64,000 nucleotides of DNA. It comes from Planctomycetota bacterium (GTDB lineage: Bacteria; Planctomycetota; Planctomycetia; Pirellulales; Pirellulaceae). The notes beneath the pieces were generated by a model, which saw only the letters and a program-made list of their open reading frames with translations, was not told where the DNA came from and made no database searches. Shown here one piece after another: positions 10,401 to 19,024 of this stretch (within the stretch, counting starts at the first letter, position 1; every line of letters begins with the position of its first letter). The position numbers and the translations under genes are program-made. The stretch spans positions 62,001 through 126,000 of the forward strand of contig VGZC01000003.1 in NCBI GenBank assembly GCA_016872725.1. Direction: 5' to 3'.

Positions 10401-10646
10401 AAGAACCAACCGATCGGGGCGTTCGCCGTCGAGGATGGATCGGTCGGCGAAATCCTGACATCGCTCGTCCTGCGCGCGAATCCGAACGCTTCGATTCGTG
10501 ATCCGTCGAACTTCGAGCAGCGGTTGATATGGGTGGTGGGCGAGGACCTCGACAACGGCGGCAAGAAGGTGATCCTCGTCACGACGCGCGATGCGGCGGC
10601 CGATAACGGCATCGCGATTCCCAAAGTGTTTGAGGCCCAACCGTGA
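7413..10646 (+). CDS. Membrane-anchored pseudokinase with exported STN-like C-terminus
   Basis: 1077 residues. Residues 7-75 are the lead-in seen before planctomycete Ser/Thr kinases. Residues about 76-336 follow the protein-kinase fold (YGAYRLIEKAG, YLAPELARSGKSPDIQTDVY, ALGCVLYHLLAGRAPF), but the catalytic residues are gone: the VAIK lysine is Gln (VLMQF, residue 108), HRDLKPxN reads FGQLRPDQV, and DFG is absent (LTLHALAP). Residues 337-485 are Pro/Ala-rich, then a basic stretch and one transmembrane helix (about 492-512). The remaining 565 residues should lie outside the cytoplasm; the end (about 948-1070) resembles a secretin/STN domain. The stop overlaps the next start by 4 nt, so the two are co-translated. 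Probably a scaffold or sensor that signals by binding; partners unknown. A start at 7428 is also possible. Confidence 0.82.
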   Translation: MRASSMSISDFLQLAVQSGLATAAQCRQWQVEYQQQAIGVGADDSEPFAQWLAAQSRMSRYQAKVLLAGRAGPFLYGAYRLIEKAGDGPWDECFRGQHAESGYPVLMQFISGELTRDPRVWSALEPWLVRLTTVGHPCLHAWFEYQTAGAYKFMVFEDLVGQSLDQVIPRQGFEPQRACWIARQIAEGLRTLHREGIVFGQLRPDQVWQDRSGACKLTLHALAPQLAATQGTSALIRSDYLAPELARSGKSPDIQTDVYALGCVLYHLLAGRAPFEGGTVDEKMARHASEAIQPLDTRGVPPALCQLVTYLMAKNPAVRFKTLDDVLPRLAGFAGDEAHRLPPRPAPPGERAFWQYLRGQAARSPIAPAPMSAATAPPTGSAAPYGSYPPPAAPRMAGPQASLAGAVAFGQPAVASSFAPQAGPIPSGLQAVPIPQYPGASGVETAAPPMTPSPFTHPVATPGTGVPLFAASASRPAIDIRTQKSRRRRSNPWTALVAALSVIAIGGSLAYVWVHQTPTASGDGSSDNGESARAGDANRTDSTTKDGQTEPSNGRSGNTSLTGSASWIDDDGKSLWASPTSGRPIDLTGIPSNPLLIVSIRPSDLASHAEGPRLVKALGPWFEARIADWTAESAIPWEDVERLVVSVHAGDSGSLHPAFVAHLRNARLRGELIEFWGNPGPESVGDETIHKGTKWAYYVPPPIAAPQRGDRRARADEGAAGSANSADAARTVVMASESLVRSVAERRGEAPPPPNGTDPLLRVSDDQRLATVLFSAEDLRTVVLREGRKLDVGTVERLRAPLESLLSDDARGVMMSVHLDQQLYVELAVTCDAERDREQVATDLRERVAALSQEVAAYLARVPPSAYWRPVAQKYPGMVRFLYEQTRARAEGDIAMLNARLPDAAAHNLAFGAEMLLSSDPEPAGNILGKRSESDKPIPTSLEEMLEQKLTVRFEDTALDAAMASMVRTVREAYPGLSFEFEIILAAKEILKDGVAKNQPIGAFAVEDGSVGEILTSLVLRANPNASIRDPSNFEQRLIWVVGEDLDNGGKKVILVTTRDAAADNGIAIPKVFEAQP

Positions 10647-12862
10647 CATTTACTCCGTTTGCGATCCACTGTCCGACGTGCCGTCGGTCGTTGACGGTGC
10701 GATCGGCGGCGGCGATCGGCAAGATCCTCGCCTGCCCTCAATGCGGAAGCATGGTCCTGATCGAATGGCCGAACGTCGCGGCGTCCGATCGCGGAGTGGC
10801 CCAGGAGGGCGCGACGGGACATGCTCCGGCGCGGCGATCCGAACGAGGACTCCGCTCCGACGAGACCGGCAAGACGGCGTCGCAGGCTCCCCTGGAAGCC
10901 GCGCCGGATCCCCAGTTGGCCGATACGGTTCCCGAGTCGTTCGTCGGATCGGTTCCGCCCCCATCGAAGCCGGCGCCCGCTCCGCGCGCGGAATCGGTCG
11001 GGGGGCCGGCGCGAACGGACGAACCCGCCGTTCCCCGCGCGGCGGATTGGGTATCGTCGGATGCTCGCCAGATGCGGCGTTGGATGATGGTCGGCGTCTC
11101 GGCCGCCGCCGGCGCGATCGTGCTGATCGTCGTCGTCGCGATGACCGTCGCCGATCGATTCGACCAATCACCGGGCGATTCGACGACGGCCGATGCGGGA
11201 GCGAACACGAATGCCGTGGGGACCGAGACGCCGCGAATCGCAACGGATGGATCGGGACCGAATCCACCTGACACGCGCGCCGCGACCAACCCGACCCAAC
11301 CCAACGTGGGTTCTCGACCCGACGGCGCGCCGCCCGCCGGACAATCCCCCCTCGCGCCGTCGGTCGGCGCGGGGACGCCTGGTGAACGGACCGACGGCGG
11401 GCCAGAGACACCTTCCGAGCCCTTTTCCGGCGATGCGGACCGTCCTTCGAGGGCGACCAAAGTCGATCCGGCGGTGTCGCCGAGCGGCGCGGCGACCGGA
11501 CCGCCGATGCCCGATCCCATGGCGCCGCGTCCCGTGCCTCCAACGACGGCTCACGGCCCATCGGCGCCCGGCACGATCTCCGCGGCGCGGAGCGGGTTCT
11601 CCGCGGACGCGATCGCTCGCGAGTTCGACGGACTGATGAGTGACACGACGTTCGATCGCGAGGCATCGCTCGGCGCATCGATGTTCGATCTGATTCCGGC
11701 GCCGGGAAAACCGGTCGATGCGGCATTGGCCGTTCCGAAACCGCCGCCTTCGCGACCCGTCCAGGCCGACGCCCAATTGGGAATCCGCGTTCCGCGCATC
11801 GAAATGGCCGATGTTCCACTCGGCGAGTTCGTCCGGTTCATGTCGGACTTCACAAACCTCGCGATCACGTTGGAAATCGACGGGGTCCACCGCCAAGGAC
11901 ACTCGGTGCGAACGCCGATTCGAGTCGACATCACGGAGGGCGACTTGCGATCGGGTTTCAACCGCGCGATGGAACCGATCGAGTTGGAACTGATCGTGGA
12001 GAACCGATTCGCCATCATCGCGCCGCGTGGAGCGCGGCAGGGTTATGACCGCGTCTACGACGTCTACGACCTGGTCGGCGAGGACGCTGAATTGAGCTCG
12101 TTCTTGACGAACGTGATCTTCGACCTGTTCGTGCCGGCGGCCTGGGAGAAGAACGGCGGGCCCGGAAAGCTGGCGATCGCGAAGGGGCGCATGACGGTCG
12201 CGACGACTCCCGCGCTGCACTACGAGATACTCATGCTGTGCGAGCGGCTTCGCGTCGCTCGGGGATTGCGGCCTCAAGGGATCCTGCCCGACCCCATGGC
12301 CGAACTGAGGCCGCGGGTCGCGCTCGCGCTGCCGCGATTGGGCTCGACGGTCAGCGCCGACTTCGCCGCGCCCGCTCCGTTGACCGATATCCTGGGGCAC
12401 CTTTCGGATGCGGGCGGCGTCGACTTCGTCGTAAACTGGTACGCGCTCGATGAGGCGGGATGGCATCGCGACGCGATGGCCAGGCTTCAAGTCGCCGATG
12501 CGACGCTGGCCGACTCGCTTTGGCGGCTCCTCGCTCCGATGGGACTCTCATTCCGAGTGATCGACGCGACGACCCTTCAAATCACGACGTCGAAGGAGGC
12601 ATTCCAGACGGCCGAGGTCGAGTTGTTCCGGATTCCGGACGCGGCGATGGCCGACGAGGGGCGCAGGCTCACGCGCGGCCTGCGCGCGATCGTCGAGGAT
12701 CCGACGGCGTCATCGGGGAGCGGTGTTCGTTTCGATCCGAAGAGCCGAACGCTGATCGTCGTGGCGCCCCAACACGGCATCGCGGCCGTTTCGAGGTTGC
12801 TCGAACGGCTCGCCGTTCCGGCGGCGGGAGGCGCGGGAGGCGCGGTCCCCGTCATCGAATAG
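10643..12862 (+). CDS. Zinc-ribbon, single-pass membrane protein with STN-like repeats
   Basis: 739 residues, GTG start inside the stop of the preceding gene (GTGA overlap). Residues 8-36 are a CPTC...CPQC ribbon of the MJ0042 type. A Pro/Ala/Thr-rich linker follows; one transmembrane helix lies at about residues 147-167 ([20 protein letters not shown]). After a long disordered Pro/Gly-rich region come two domains that look like secretin/TonB short N-terminal (STN) folds, at about 380-460 ([18 protein letters not shown]) and 565-650 ([20 protein letters not shown]). The topology places the ribbon inside and the STN-like domains outside the membrane. With the pseudokinase it forms a two-gene membrane module of unknown role. 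Its last 11 bp overlap the convergent aroF. Confidence 0.8.
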   Translation: MTFTPFAIHCPTCRRSLTVRSAAAIGKILACPQCGSMVLIEWPNVAASDRGVAQEGATGHAPARRSERGLRSDETGKTASQAPLEAAPDPQLADTVPESFVGSVPPPSKPAPAPRAESVGGPARTDEPAVPRAADWVSSDARQMRRWMMVGVSAAAGAIVLIVVVAMTVADRFDQSPGDSTTADAGANTNAVGTETPRIATDGSGPNPPDTRAATNPTQPNVGSRPDGAPPAGQSPLAPSVGAGTPGERTDGGPETPSEPFSGDADRPSRATKVDPAVSPSGAATGPPMPDPMAPRPVPPTTAHGPSAPGTISAARSGFSADAIAREFDGLMSDTTFDREASLGASMFDLIPAPGKPVDAALAVPKPPPSRPVQADAQLGIRVPRIEMADVPLGEFVRFMSDFTNLAITLEIDGVHRQGHSVRTPIRVDITEGDLRSGFNRAMEPIELELIVENRFAIIAPRGARQGYDRVYDVYDLVGEDAELSSFLTNVIFDLFVPAAWEKNGGPGKLAIAKGRMTVATTPALHYEILMLCERLRVARGLRPQGILPDPMAELRPRVALALPRLGSTVSADFAAPAPLTDILGHLSDAGGVDFVVNWYALDEAGWHRDAMARLQVADATLADSLWRLLAPMGLSFRVIDATTLQITTSKEAFQTAEVELFRIPDAAMADEGRRLTRGLRAIVEDPTASSGSGVRFDPKSRTLIVVAPQHGIAAVSRLLERLAVPAAGGAGGAVPVIE

Positions 12863-13916
12863 TGGCAACGGAAGCCTCGATGAATGGGCTCGGTTCGGCC
12901 GGCTCGACAACTCGGCCCACCGCCTCGGCGATCGCTCGACACCGAATCATCAGGGCGCGGAACTGATCGATATTCAACGACTGGTATCCGTCGCTCAACG
13001 CATTCTCCGGATCGGGATGCACTTCGACGATCAGCCCATCGGCTCCCGCCGCGACGGCCGCGGCCGCCATGTCGGTGACCAGGTAGGAATGCCCTGTACC
13101 GTGGCTCGGATCGACCACGACGGGCAGATGGGTTTTCCGGTGCAGATAGGGCACGGTCGCCAGCGGCAAGGTGAATCGCGTATGCGACTCGAACGTCCGG
13201 ATCCCCCGTTCGCACAACATGACGTTCGGGTTGCCTCCATTCAGGATGTACTCGGCGGCGAGCAGGAGTTCCTCGATCGTGGCGCTCGGGCCGCGTTTGA
13301 GCAGAACGGCGCGGCCGCAACCGCCGACCGCTTCGAGCAACCGGTAGTTCTGCATGTTCCGCGCGCCGATCTGCAGCACATCGGCGTAGCGCGCGACGAG
13401 ATCGACATCCTCGGGAGAGACGACCTCGGTGACGATCGCCAGGCCGGTCTCTTCGCGGGCGGCGGCGAGCAGTTTGAGACCCTCTTCCTTGAGTCCTTGG
13501 AAGCTATATGGGCTGGTGCGGGGTTTGAACGCACCACCGCGCAGCGCGCCGGCGCCGGCCTGTTTCACCGCGCGGGCCGTATCGAGGATTTGTGTTTCGC
13601 TTTCGACCGAACAGGGGCCGGCGATGACGCCCAGCGCGCCGGCGCCCACGGCGAGGCTGCCGACGACGACGCTCGTCGGTTCGGACTTGACCTCGCGGCT
13701 CGCGACCTTGTATGGGGCGAGGATCGGCACGACGGCGGCGACGCCCGGACCCGTCTCGAGCGACTCCTTCGCCTGCCCGCGTTTTTCGCCGATCGCCGCG
13801 ATCACGGTGCGTTCCGTTCCGCGGATGATGTGCGATCGGAGGCCGAGCCCCTCGATCTGGCGGACCATGTGTTCGATCTGCGACGGTGTCGCGTTGGGTT
13901 CCATGACGACGATCAT
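12852..13916 (-). CDS. aroF: 3-deoxy-7-phosphoheptulonate synthase (AroF/KDO8P-type DAHP synthase)
   Basis: 354 residues. It condenses phosphoenolpyruvate and erythrose 4-phosphate in the first shikimate-pathway step. Residues 1-70 form a ferredoxin-like regulatory domain ([20 protein letters not shown]); the barrel follows, with [56 protein letters not shown] and [10 protein letters not shown]. The ATG at 13916 is preferred over 13931 because GGAG lies 9 nt before it and the family starts with MIVV. A leader with Phe codons and a terminator precedes the gene, implying attenuation control. Its 3' end overlaps the convergent membrane-protein gene by 11 bp. Confidence 0.95.
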   Translation of the reverse strand: MIVVMEPNATPSQIEHMVRQIEGLGLRSHIIRGTERTVIAAIGEKRGQAKESLETGPGVAAVVPILAPYKVASREVKSEPTSVVVGSLAVGAGALGVIAGPCSVESETQILDTARAVKQAGAGALRGGAFKPRTSPYSFQGLKEEGLKLLAAAREETGLAIVTEVVSPEDVDLVARYADVLQIGARNMQNYRLLEAVGGCGRAVLLKRGPSATIEELLLAAEYILNGGNPNVMLCERGIRTFESHTRFTLPLATVPYLHRKTHLPVVVDPSHGTGHSYLVTDMAAAAVAAGADGLIVEVHPDPENALSDGYQSLNIDQFRALMIRCRAIAEAVGRVVEPAEPSPFIEASVATIR

Positions 13917-13954
13917 CGGGACGGTCTCCATGACGAAAGGGCGGTGGGTTGCAA

Positions 13955-13991
13955 CAAAAAACCCCGAAGTCGCGCGGGCGACCTTCGGGGT
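13955..13991 (-). terminator. Intrinsic terminator in the aroF leader (attenuator)
   Basis: On the minus strand ACCCCGAAG pairs with CTTCGGGGT (9 bp), and TCGC with GCGA (4 bp), with a single bulged G and a CCGC loop. The stem runs straight into TTTTTTG. It lies between the leader peptide stop (14023) and the aroF start, so it would end transcription before the gene. An upstream segment can form a competing pair: CGGGGCGGG (14044-14036) with CCCGGACCCCG (13996-13986), which ties up the left arm of the terminator. Confidence 0.8.
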
Positions 13992-14022
13992 CCGGGTTTG
14001 TCGTTGTGGGGGGTACGGCGAC

Positions 14023-14097
14023 CTACACGACTCCTCCCGCCCCGGGGCGCGCGGGAGTCAACGTAAACCGAAAAAAGCCGAGGTTCACGATTGCCAT
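14023..14097 (-). CDS. aroF leader peptide with Phe codons (24 residues)
   Basis: The peptide contains GFFRF near its N-terminus: Phe codons at 14076-14074, 14073-14071 and 14067-14065. All three are TTT, which is rare in this GC3-rich genome. The stop TAG is at 14025-14023. A ribosome stalled at the Phe codons would leave the antiterminator arm (14044-14036) free; a ribosome that reaches the stop would cover it and let the terminator form. This is the layout of classical transcription attenuation. It is too short for family assignment; function is inferred from position and structure. Confidence 0.65.
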   Translation of the reverse strand: MAIVNLGFFRFTLTPARPGAGGVV

Positions 14098-14103
14098 GCG
14101 TCC

Positions 14104-14131
14104 ATTATGTTCCGAGCGGGTTGATTTGCAA
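14104..14131 (-). promoter_or_regulatory. Candidate promoter of the aroF leader
   Basis: On the minus strand TTGCAA (14131-14126), a 16-bp spacer and CATAAT (14109-14104). The -10 box matches five of six bases, the -35 box four. Transcription should start about 7 nt downstream, at or next to the leader ATG (14097). No ribosome binding site precedes that ATG, so the leader peptide may be translated from a leaderless mRNA. Confidence 0.45.
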
Positions 14132-14147
14132 GACGGCGTCGGCCGAG

Positions 14148-15227
14148 TCAGCAGATGCGGGGCAGGGGGGCTCCGGCGGGTTCGTCGAGCGGTTGTTCGC
14201 GGCCGAGCGCTCGGCGGATCGTCACGGCCGCCCCGCGTCGCCGGACCGCTCGGCCCATGATCGCCGCTCCGGCCGTCTCGGGGATTCCGCGCAGCGTATC
14301 GAGCGCGCCGGCCGCCGACTCGGCGGCCACCGCCACCACCATCGTCCCCTCGTTGGCGACATGGAGCGGATCGATTCCGAGCAATTCGCACGCGCCCCGC
14401 ACGACAGGTGACACAGGTACGTCACACTCGTCGATCGACAGCGTCAGGCCGCTCGCCTCGGCCCACTCGTGCAGCACGGCCGTCACGCCGCCTCGCGTCG
14501 CGTCCCGCATCGCGCGAACACCCGTTCCGATCCGATCCCGCAGGGCCTTCGCGGCGTCGGCGAGCGGCGCGGAATCGCTCGTCGGGGACGGTTCGAGCGC
14601 CAGGCCCTCCCGGGCGCTCAGGACGGCCATGCCGTGGCGCCCGATCGGCCCGGTCACGAGCAGGACGTCGTCCGGGGCGATCGAGCCGGGGCCGGCCGGT
14701 CCCGGTTCGATCACGCGCCCGATCCCCGCCGTGTTCAGGAACAGGCCGTCGGCGGCGCCGCGCGGAACGACCTTCGTGTCGCCCGCGACGATCGGAATCC
14801 CAACACGGTTCGCGGCGCGCGCGACGCTGTCGAGCGCGCGGTCGAGCATCGCGAAGGGGAGGCCTTCCTCGATGATCACCGACAGCGTCAGATACAGCGG
14901 TTCCGCGCCGCTCACCGCCAGGTCATTCACCGTGCCGTAGACGGCGAGGGATCCGATGTCGCCGCCGGGAAAAAACAGCGGCGACACGACGAAACTGTCG
15001 GTCGTGAACGCGAGCGGACCTTCAACGGGCGGCAATCTCGCCGCATCGTGCATCTCCCGCAACCAACCAGTATCCAATCGGGCGACGATCCGCTCGCGGA
15101 TCAGTTTCCGCATCCAACGTCCGCCTTCGCCGTGGGCGAGCAGGACTCGGTCCTCGTCGGCGCCGGTCGATGGCCCGTTTCGGCTCGATGCGGAAAGTGG
15201 CGGGCGTTCCGAATGCGGGGCGTCCAT
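14148..15227 (-). CDS. hypE: Hydrogenase maturation protein HypE
   Basis: 359 residues. It dehydrates the HypF-made thiocarboxamide on its C-terminal Cys to a thiocyanate, the source of the active-site CN ligands. The protein ends in PRIC, the required C-terminal Cys. Other family marks: LLAHGEGGRWMRKLI, DSFVVSPLFFPGGDIGSLAV, GTVNDLAVSGAEP, GDTKVV, RDATRGGVTAVLHEWA and ANEGTMV. It is the last of the hypF-hypC-hypD-hypE run, 48 bp after hypD. The first ~27 residues are extra compared with many relatives, so an internal start is possible. Acts in the cytoplasm with HypF and HypC-HypD. Confidence 0.95.
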   Translation of the reverse strand: MDAPHSERPPLSASSRNGPSTGADEDRVLLAHGEGGRWMRKLIRERIVARLDTGWLREMHDAARLPPVEGPLAFTTDSFVVSPLFFPGGDIGSLAVYGTVNDLAVSGAEPLYLTLSVIIEEGLPFAMLDRALDSVARAANRVGIPIVAGDTKVVPRGAADGLFLNTAGIGRVIEPGPAGPGSIAPDDVLLVTGPIGRHGMAVLSAREGLALEPSPTSDSAPLADAAKALRDRIGTGVRAMRDATRGGVTAVLHEWAEASGLTLSIDECDVPVSPVVRGACELLGIDPLHVANEGTMVVAVAAESAAGALDTLRGIPETAGAAIMGRAVRRRGAAVTIRRALGREQPLDEPAGAPLPRIC

Positions 15228-15275
15228 GATGGGGTCTTGTCCGTTCGAGGAATCGGGAAATGGTCGATGCGGCGC

Positions 15276-16376
15276 TCAGGAAGCGGCGGACGGGGGGCGA
15301 TACCGAAAATACGCCGCGCACGCGCCCTCGGCCGACACCATGGGCGTCCCGAGCGGCGAGTCGGGCGAGCAGGTCGAGCCGAACGCGGGACAGGAGGTCG
15401 GCTTCATGCGCCCCGCGAGGATCTCCGCGGCTCGGCACGTATCGGACTCATCCTTGGCCTCGGACGCCCCAACGGCGAATCGGACCCGCGCGTCGAACCG
15501 TTTCCAGGCGTCGCGCAGACGCAACCCGCCGCTCGGAATCGTCCCCAAGCCCCGCCACGTCTGATCGCACACCTCGTAGACCTCGCGCACCACGTCCTGC
15601 GCCGCCGGATTGCCTTCACGACGCGCGCTCCTCGCATAGTGGTTTTCGAGCCTCGCCGCGCCGGTCTCCAACTGTCGAACACAGGCGAGGATGGCTTCGA
15701 GCAGATCGAGCGGCTCGAAACCGGCCACCACGACGGGAACCCCGTACGCCTCGACAAACGACTCGTACGACTCGTATCCCATGACCGTGCAGACGTGTCC
15801 CGCGGCGAGGAAGGCCTGGATGCGGCTGTCGGGATACCGCATGATCGATTCCATCGCGGGCTGGACGCGGACGTGCGAGAGGATCATGCTGAAGTTGCCG
15901 ATTCCCTCGCGATCCGCCTGTCGGACGGCGAGCGCCGTGGCGGGAGCCGTCGTCTCGAACCCCACCGCGAGAAAGACGATCTCGTGGTCCGGAAGGCCCT
16001 TGGCGATCTGGACGGCGTCGAGCGGCGAATAGACGGGTCGCACGTTGCCTCCGCGCGCCTGGGCGTCGAGCAAGGTTCGGCGACTGCCCGGCACGCGCAG
16101 CATGTCTCCGAAACTGGTGAGCACGACGCGGTCGCGGAGCGACAGGTCGATCGCAAGATCGATGGCGTCGAGCGGCGTGACACAAACCGGACACCCCGGA
16201 CCGTGGATCAGCTCGACGACGCCTTCGAGTTCGGCGTCGATGCCGTGCCGCAACAAGCCGTGCGTCTGCCCTCCACAGACTTCCATCAGGGTCCATCGCC
16301 GCGTGGCCGTCTTGCGGATTTCGTCGATCAGTCGGCGGGCCGCATGGGGATCCCGGTATTCGTCGACGTACTTCAT
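15276..16376 (-). CDS. hypD: Hydrogenase maturation protein HypD
   Basis: 366 residues. The Fe-S scaffold, with HypC, on which Fe(CN)2CO is assembled. Conserved Cys motifs are visible: EVCGGQTHGLLRHG, HGPGCPVCVTP, GFETTAP, and the C-terminal [4Fe-4S] region with MKPTSCPAFGSTCSPDSPLG and GACAAYF. The ATG at 16376 overlaps the hypC stop (ATGA), which indicates translational coupling and rules out the longer frame to 16532. The KYVDEYRD N-terminus matches the family (K/YVDEFRD). Confidence 0.96.
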   Translation of the reverse strand: MKYVDEYRDPHAARRLIDEIRKTATRRWTLMEVCGGQTHGLLRHGIDAELEGVVELIHGPGCPVCVTPLDAIDLAIDLSLRDRVVLTSFGDMLRVPGSRRTLLDAQARGGNVRPVYSPLDAVQIAKGLPDHEIVFLAVGFETTAPATALAVRQADREGIGNFSMILSHVRVQPAMESIMRYPDSRIQAFLAAGHVCTVMGYESYESFVEAYGVPVVVAGFEPLDLLEAILACVRQLETGAARLENHYARSARREGNPAAQDVVREVYEVCDQTWRGLGTIPSGGLRLRDAWKRFDARVRFAVGASEAKDESDTCRAAEILAGRMKPTSCPAFGSTCSPDSPLGTPMVSAEGACAAYFRYRPPSAAS

Positions 16377-16627
16377 GTCGGACTGCTCCGCCAACCTTCG
16401 TCGTCGTTGAGACTCTCGACCAACTCGAGCGCCCGCCCCGCCGCCTCCGCGTCGACTCGGCTGATCGCGATACCGGCGTGGACGATCACGTAGTCCCCCG
16501 TCTCCGCGTCGGGAACGCACGACATATGGCATACGCGTCGGATCCCGCCGAACTCGACTTCAGCCCGCGCGAGGGGCCCGTTCCGTTCGATCCAGTGCAC
16601 GACCTGTCCGGGCACACCAAGGCACAT
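16373..16627 (-). CDS. hypC: Hydrogenase assembly chaperone HypC
   Basis: 84 residues. It begins MCLGVPGQVV; Cys2 coordinates the iron delivered to the large-subunit precursor. The rest (VEFGGIRRVCHMSCVPDAE, GDYVIVHAGIAISRVDAEAA) is a standard HypC/HybG/HupF fold. It is translationally coupled to hypD and lies 96 bp after hypF. Only one copy is seen in the window, fitting one hydrogenase. Confidence 0.96.
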   Translation of the reverse strand: MCLGVPGQVVHWIERNGPLARAEVEFGGIRRVCHMSCVPDAETGDYVIVHAGIAISRVDAEAAGRALELVESLNDDEGWRSSPT

Positions 16628-16723
16628 GGCCGTATTCCCTTTGATTCGCTCGATTGGGGCCGTCGGTCGCCGATCCGCCGTGACGGAATTCCTTGCCCGC
16701 GGCCGAACCCGGCGGTTTTCGCG

Positions 16724-19024
16724 TCACTTCCCGCGATCGATCGCGCCGGGTCGCGCGGCGAGTTGCCCGGCGGCAAGGCCTCCGTCGTTGGGCGGAATCC
16801 AGCCTGGCAGTCCAACCGGTCGGCGCATGGCGTCGAAACGCCCCGCGAGCAACTCCACCAGAACCCGATTCTGGAAGACGCCGCCTCCGAGGACAACCGG
16901 GTATGGCGGGAGGACGCGGACCAATTCGGACACGGAATCCGCCGCCGCGCGGTGGAATCGCATCGCGATGGTCCCGGGCGCGGCGCCCGCGAGTCGATCT
17001 CGCAGCACGGATCGGATGACGGGGCGCCAATCGAGCTGGAAGCGGTTCGTTCGCGAGTCTCGCTCGACAGGCATCGTGTACGATCCCAACGCGTCCCGAT
17101 CACAGACCGTTTCGAGCCGCATGGCGGCCTGACCTTCGAAATCGCACCGGATTGCCCCGAGCGCGATCGCGGCGACCGCGTCAAAGAGCCGCCCCGCGCT
17201 CGTGGTGACGGCGCACAGGCGGGGGTTTTGAAGGAGCGTGAGGAGCCGATCGCAGTCCGCGTCGCTCGGCGCGGCCCGAACATCGCCCAGTCGCGCCGCC
17301 GCCTCGTCGGAAACCGCATCGCGAACGAGCGCGACGGCGACGCGCCATGGCTCGCGCACGGCCCGTTCGCCGCCCGCCAGCGCGAACGGTCGCAGATGGC
17401 CGAGCCGTTCGTATCGGGCAACGGTCGCGAGAAGGACTTCACCGCCCCAGATCGTGCCGTCCGGTCCATACCCGGTGCCGTCGAACGCGACACCCAGTAC
17501 CTCGCGATCCAGCCACCCGGCTTCGAGCATGGCGGCGACGACATGGGCGTGGTGGTGTTGGACGCGTACCGGTTCACCGCTGTGCTCGGCAAGTCGGCTT
17601 GTATGGTAGTCGGGATGAAGATCGCAGACCGTCTCGCGTTGTTCGAGTCCGTAGAGTTTTGCGAGCTCTCCGCGCTGCTGATCGAATCGGTCGCGCGTCG
17701 CGCCCTCGTCAAGATCGCCGATATGGGGTCCGAGGATCGCCTGTTCGCCGTTGCTGAGCGCGATCGCCGCTTTTTGATGTCCCCCCAGCGCCTCGCGCGG
17801 TTGGAGGGAAGGGATCGGGAGGGAAAGCGGCGCGAGGCCGCGCGCGAGCCGGATTCCGACGGGGCGGCCCGCAATGACTCGAACGACGCCGTCATCGAGC
17901 GGTCGGCGGATGACTCGGTCGTGTTCAAGCCATGCGTCCGCGAGTCCTTCAAGACGCGGCACGGCGTGAATCGGCTCGAAGACAAGCGGCTCTCCCTCAC
18001 GGTTGCCGCTCGTGCAGACCAGCGGTGTTCGCGCGGCATCGCACAACAAGGCGTGAAGCGGAGTCGTCGGGAGCATGAGGCCGACGGTCGCGAGCTCCCC
18101 GGAAACGGATGGAGCGACCGGAGATTCGGGACGTCGCCGAACGACGACGATCGGCCCCGACGGCGCGGCAAGGCATGTGGACTCGACGTCGTCCAGAACG
18201 GCCAATTCGCGCGCATGCGAAAGTGAACGGACCATCACGGCGAGCGGCTTGGCGCGGCGGCGCTTCCGTTCCCGCAACCGAACAACGGCCTCCTCGGACT
18301 CGGCATCGACGAGCAGTTGGTAACCGCCGAGACCCCGCAGCGCGACGATGCGTCCTTGCCGCAGGATGCACGCGGCCGCCGCGATCGCATCGCGGGCCCA
18401 TGCGACGATACGGCAGTCTCCCTCGTGGAGCCAGATCCGCGGTCCGCAGCGCGGGCAGGCATTCGTTTGCGCGTGGAACCGCCGATCGTCGGGTGAATCG
18501 TATTCGCGCCGGCAGTCCGCGCAAAGCGTGAAAGGGGCCATGGACGTTCGAGCCCGTTCGTAGGGCATGGCGTCCAGGATCGTGTAGCGGGGACCGCATG
18601 CCGTGCAGCTTGTGAACGCATAGCCCTTCCGGCGGCCCGGTCCGTCGCGCGTTTCGCCCAGGCATTCGTCGCACGCGCGCAGGTCCGCGGGAACGCGCGT
18701 CGACAGCGGCGCGGCGCGGCCGTCCACGGCGCCGTTCGCCCGTTCGGGCGGCAGGTAGCCGACGCGGAACTCGGAATAGCCCATCGGCACGACGGCTTGA
18801 CTCGTCCATGCCGTGATCCGCGCCTCGACCGGCAGGTTGCTCGTCAATTCGGCGACGAACCGGTCGGTGGCGTCGCCTTCGACATGGATCTCGACTCCGT
18901 TCCGCGTGTTGCCGACATACCCGGTGAGCGCCAGGCGAACGGCGAGCCTTGCGACCGCCGGGCGCACGCCGATTCCTTGGACCATCCCGGACAGGTCGAC
19001 GCGGAGCGCGGTTCCGGGTCGCAT
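16724..19024 (-). CDS. hypF: Carbamoyltransferase HypF
   Basis: 766 residues. It uses carbamoyl phosphate and ATP to carbamoylate the HypE C-terminal Cys. Domains in order: acylphosphatase-like (residues 1-85, LSGMVQGIGVRPAVARLAVR), zinc-finger part (about 119-185, CDECLGE, SCTACGPRYTI, CADCRREY, ACPRCGPR), YrdC-like domain (LRGLGGYQLLVDA, CTSGNREGEPL), and a Kae1-like carbamoyltransferase domain (VQHHHAHVVAAMLE, GVAFDGTGYGPDGTIWGGE, LGGGVFQN). The start at 19024 is chosen because GAGGA stands 6 nt upstream and the acylphosphatase domain follows at once; the frame itself is open to 19144. First gene of the second hyp run. Confidence 0.95.
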   Translation of the reverse strand: MRPGTALRVDLSGMVQGIGVRPAVARLAVRLALTGYVGNTRNGVEIHVEGDATDRFVAELTSNLPVEARITAWTSQAVVPMGYSEFRVGYLPPERANGAVDGRAAPLSTRVPADLRACDECLGETRDGPGRRKGYAFTSCTACGPRYTILDAMPYERARTSMAPFTLCADCRREYDSPDDRRFHAQTNACPRCGPRIWLHEGDCRIVAWARDAIAAAACILRQGRIVALRGLGGYQLLVDAESEEAVVRLRERKRRRAKPLAVMVRSLSHARELAVLDDVESTCLAAPSGPIVVVRRRPESPVAPSVSGELATVGLMLPTTPLHALLCDAARTPLVCTSGNREGEPLVFEPIHAVPRLEGLADAWLEHDRVIRRPLDDGVVRVIAGRPVGIRLARGLAPLSLPIPSLQPREALGGHQKAAIALSNGEQAILGPHIGDLDEGATRDRFDQQRGELAKLYGLEQRETVCDLHPDYHTSRLAEHSGEPVRVQHHHAHVVAAMLEAGWLDREVLGVAFDGTGYGPDGTIWGGEVLLATVARYERLGHLRPFALAGGERAVREPWRVAVALVRDAVSDEAAARLGDVRAAPSDADCDRLLTLLQNPRLCAVTTSAGRLFDAVAAIALGAIRCDFEGQAAMRLETVCDRDALGSYTMPVERDSRTNRFQLDWRPVIRSVLRDRLAGAAPGTIAMRFHRAAADSVSELVRVLPPYPVVLGGGVFQNRVLVELLAGRFDAMRRPVGLPGWIPPNDGGLAAGQLAARPGAIDRGK

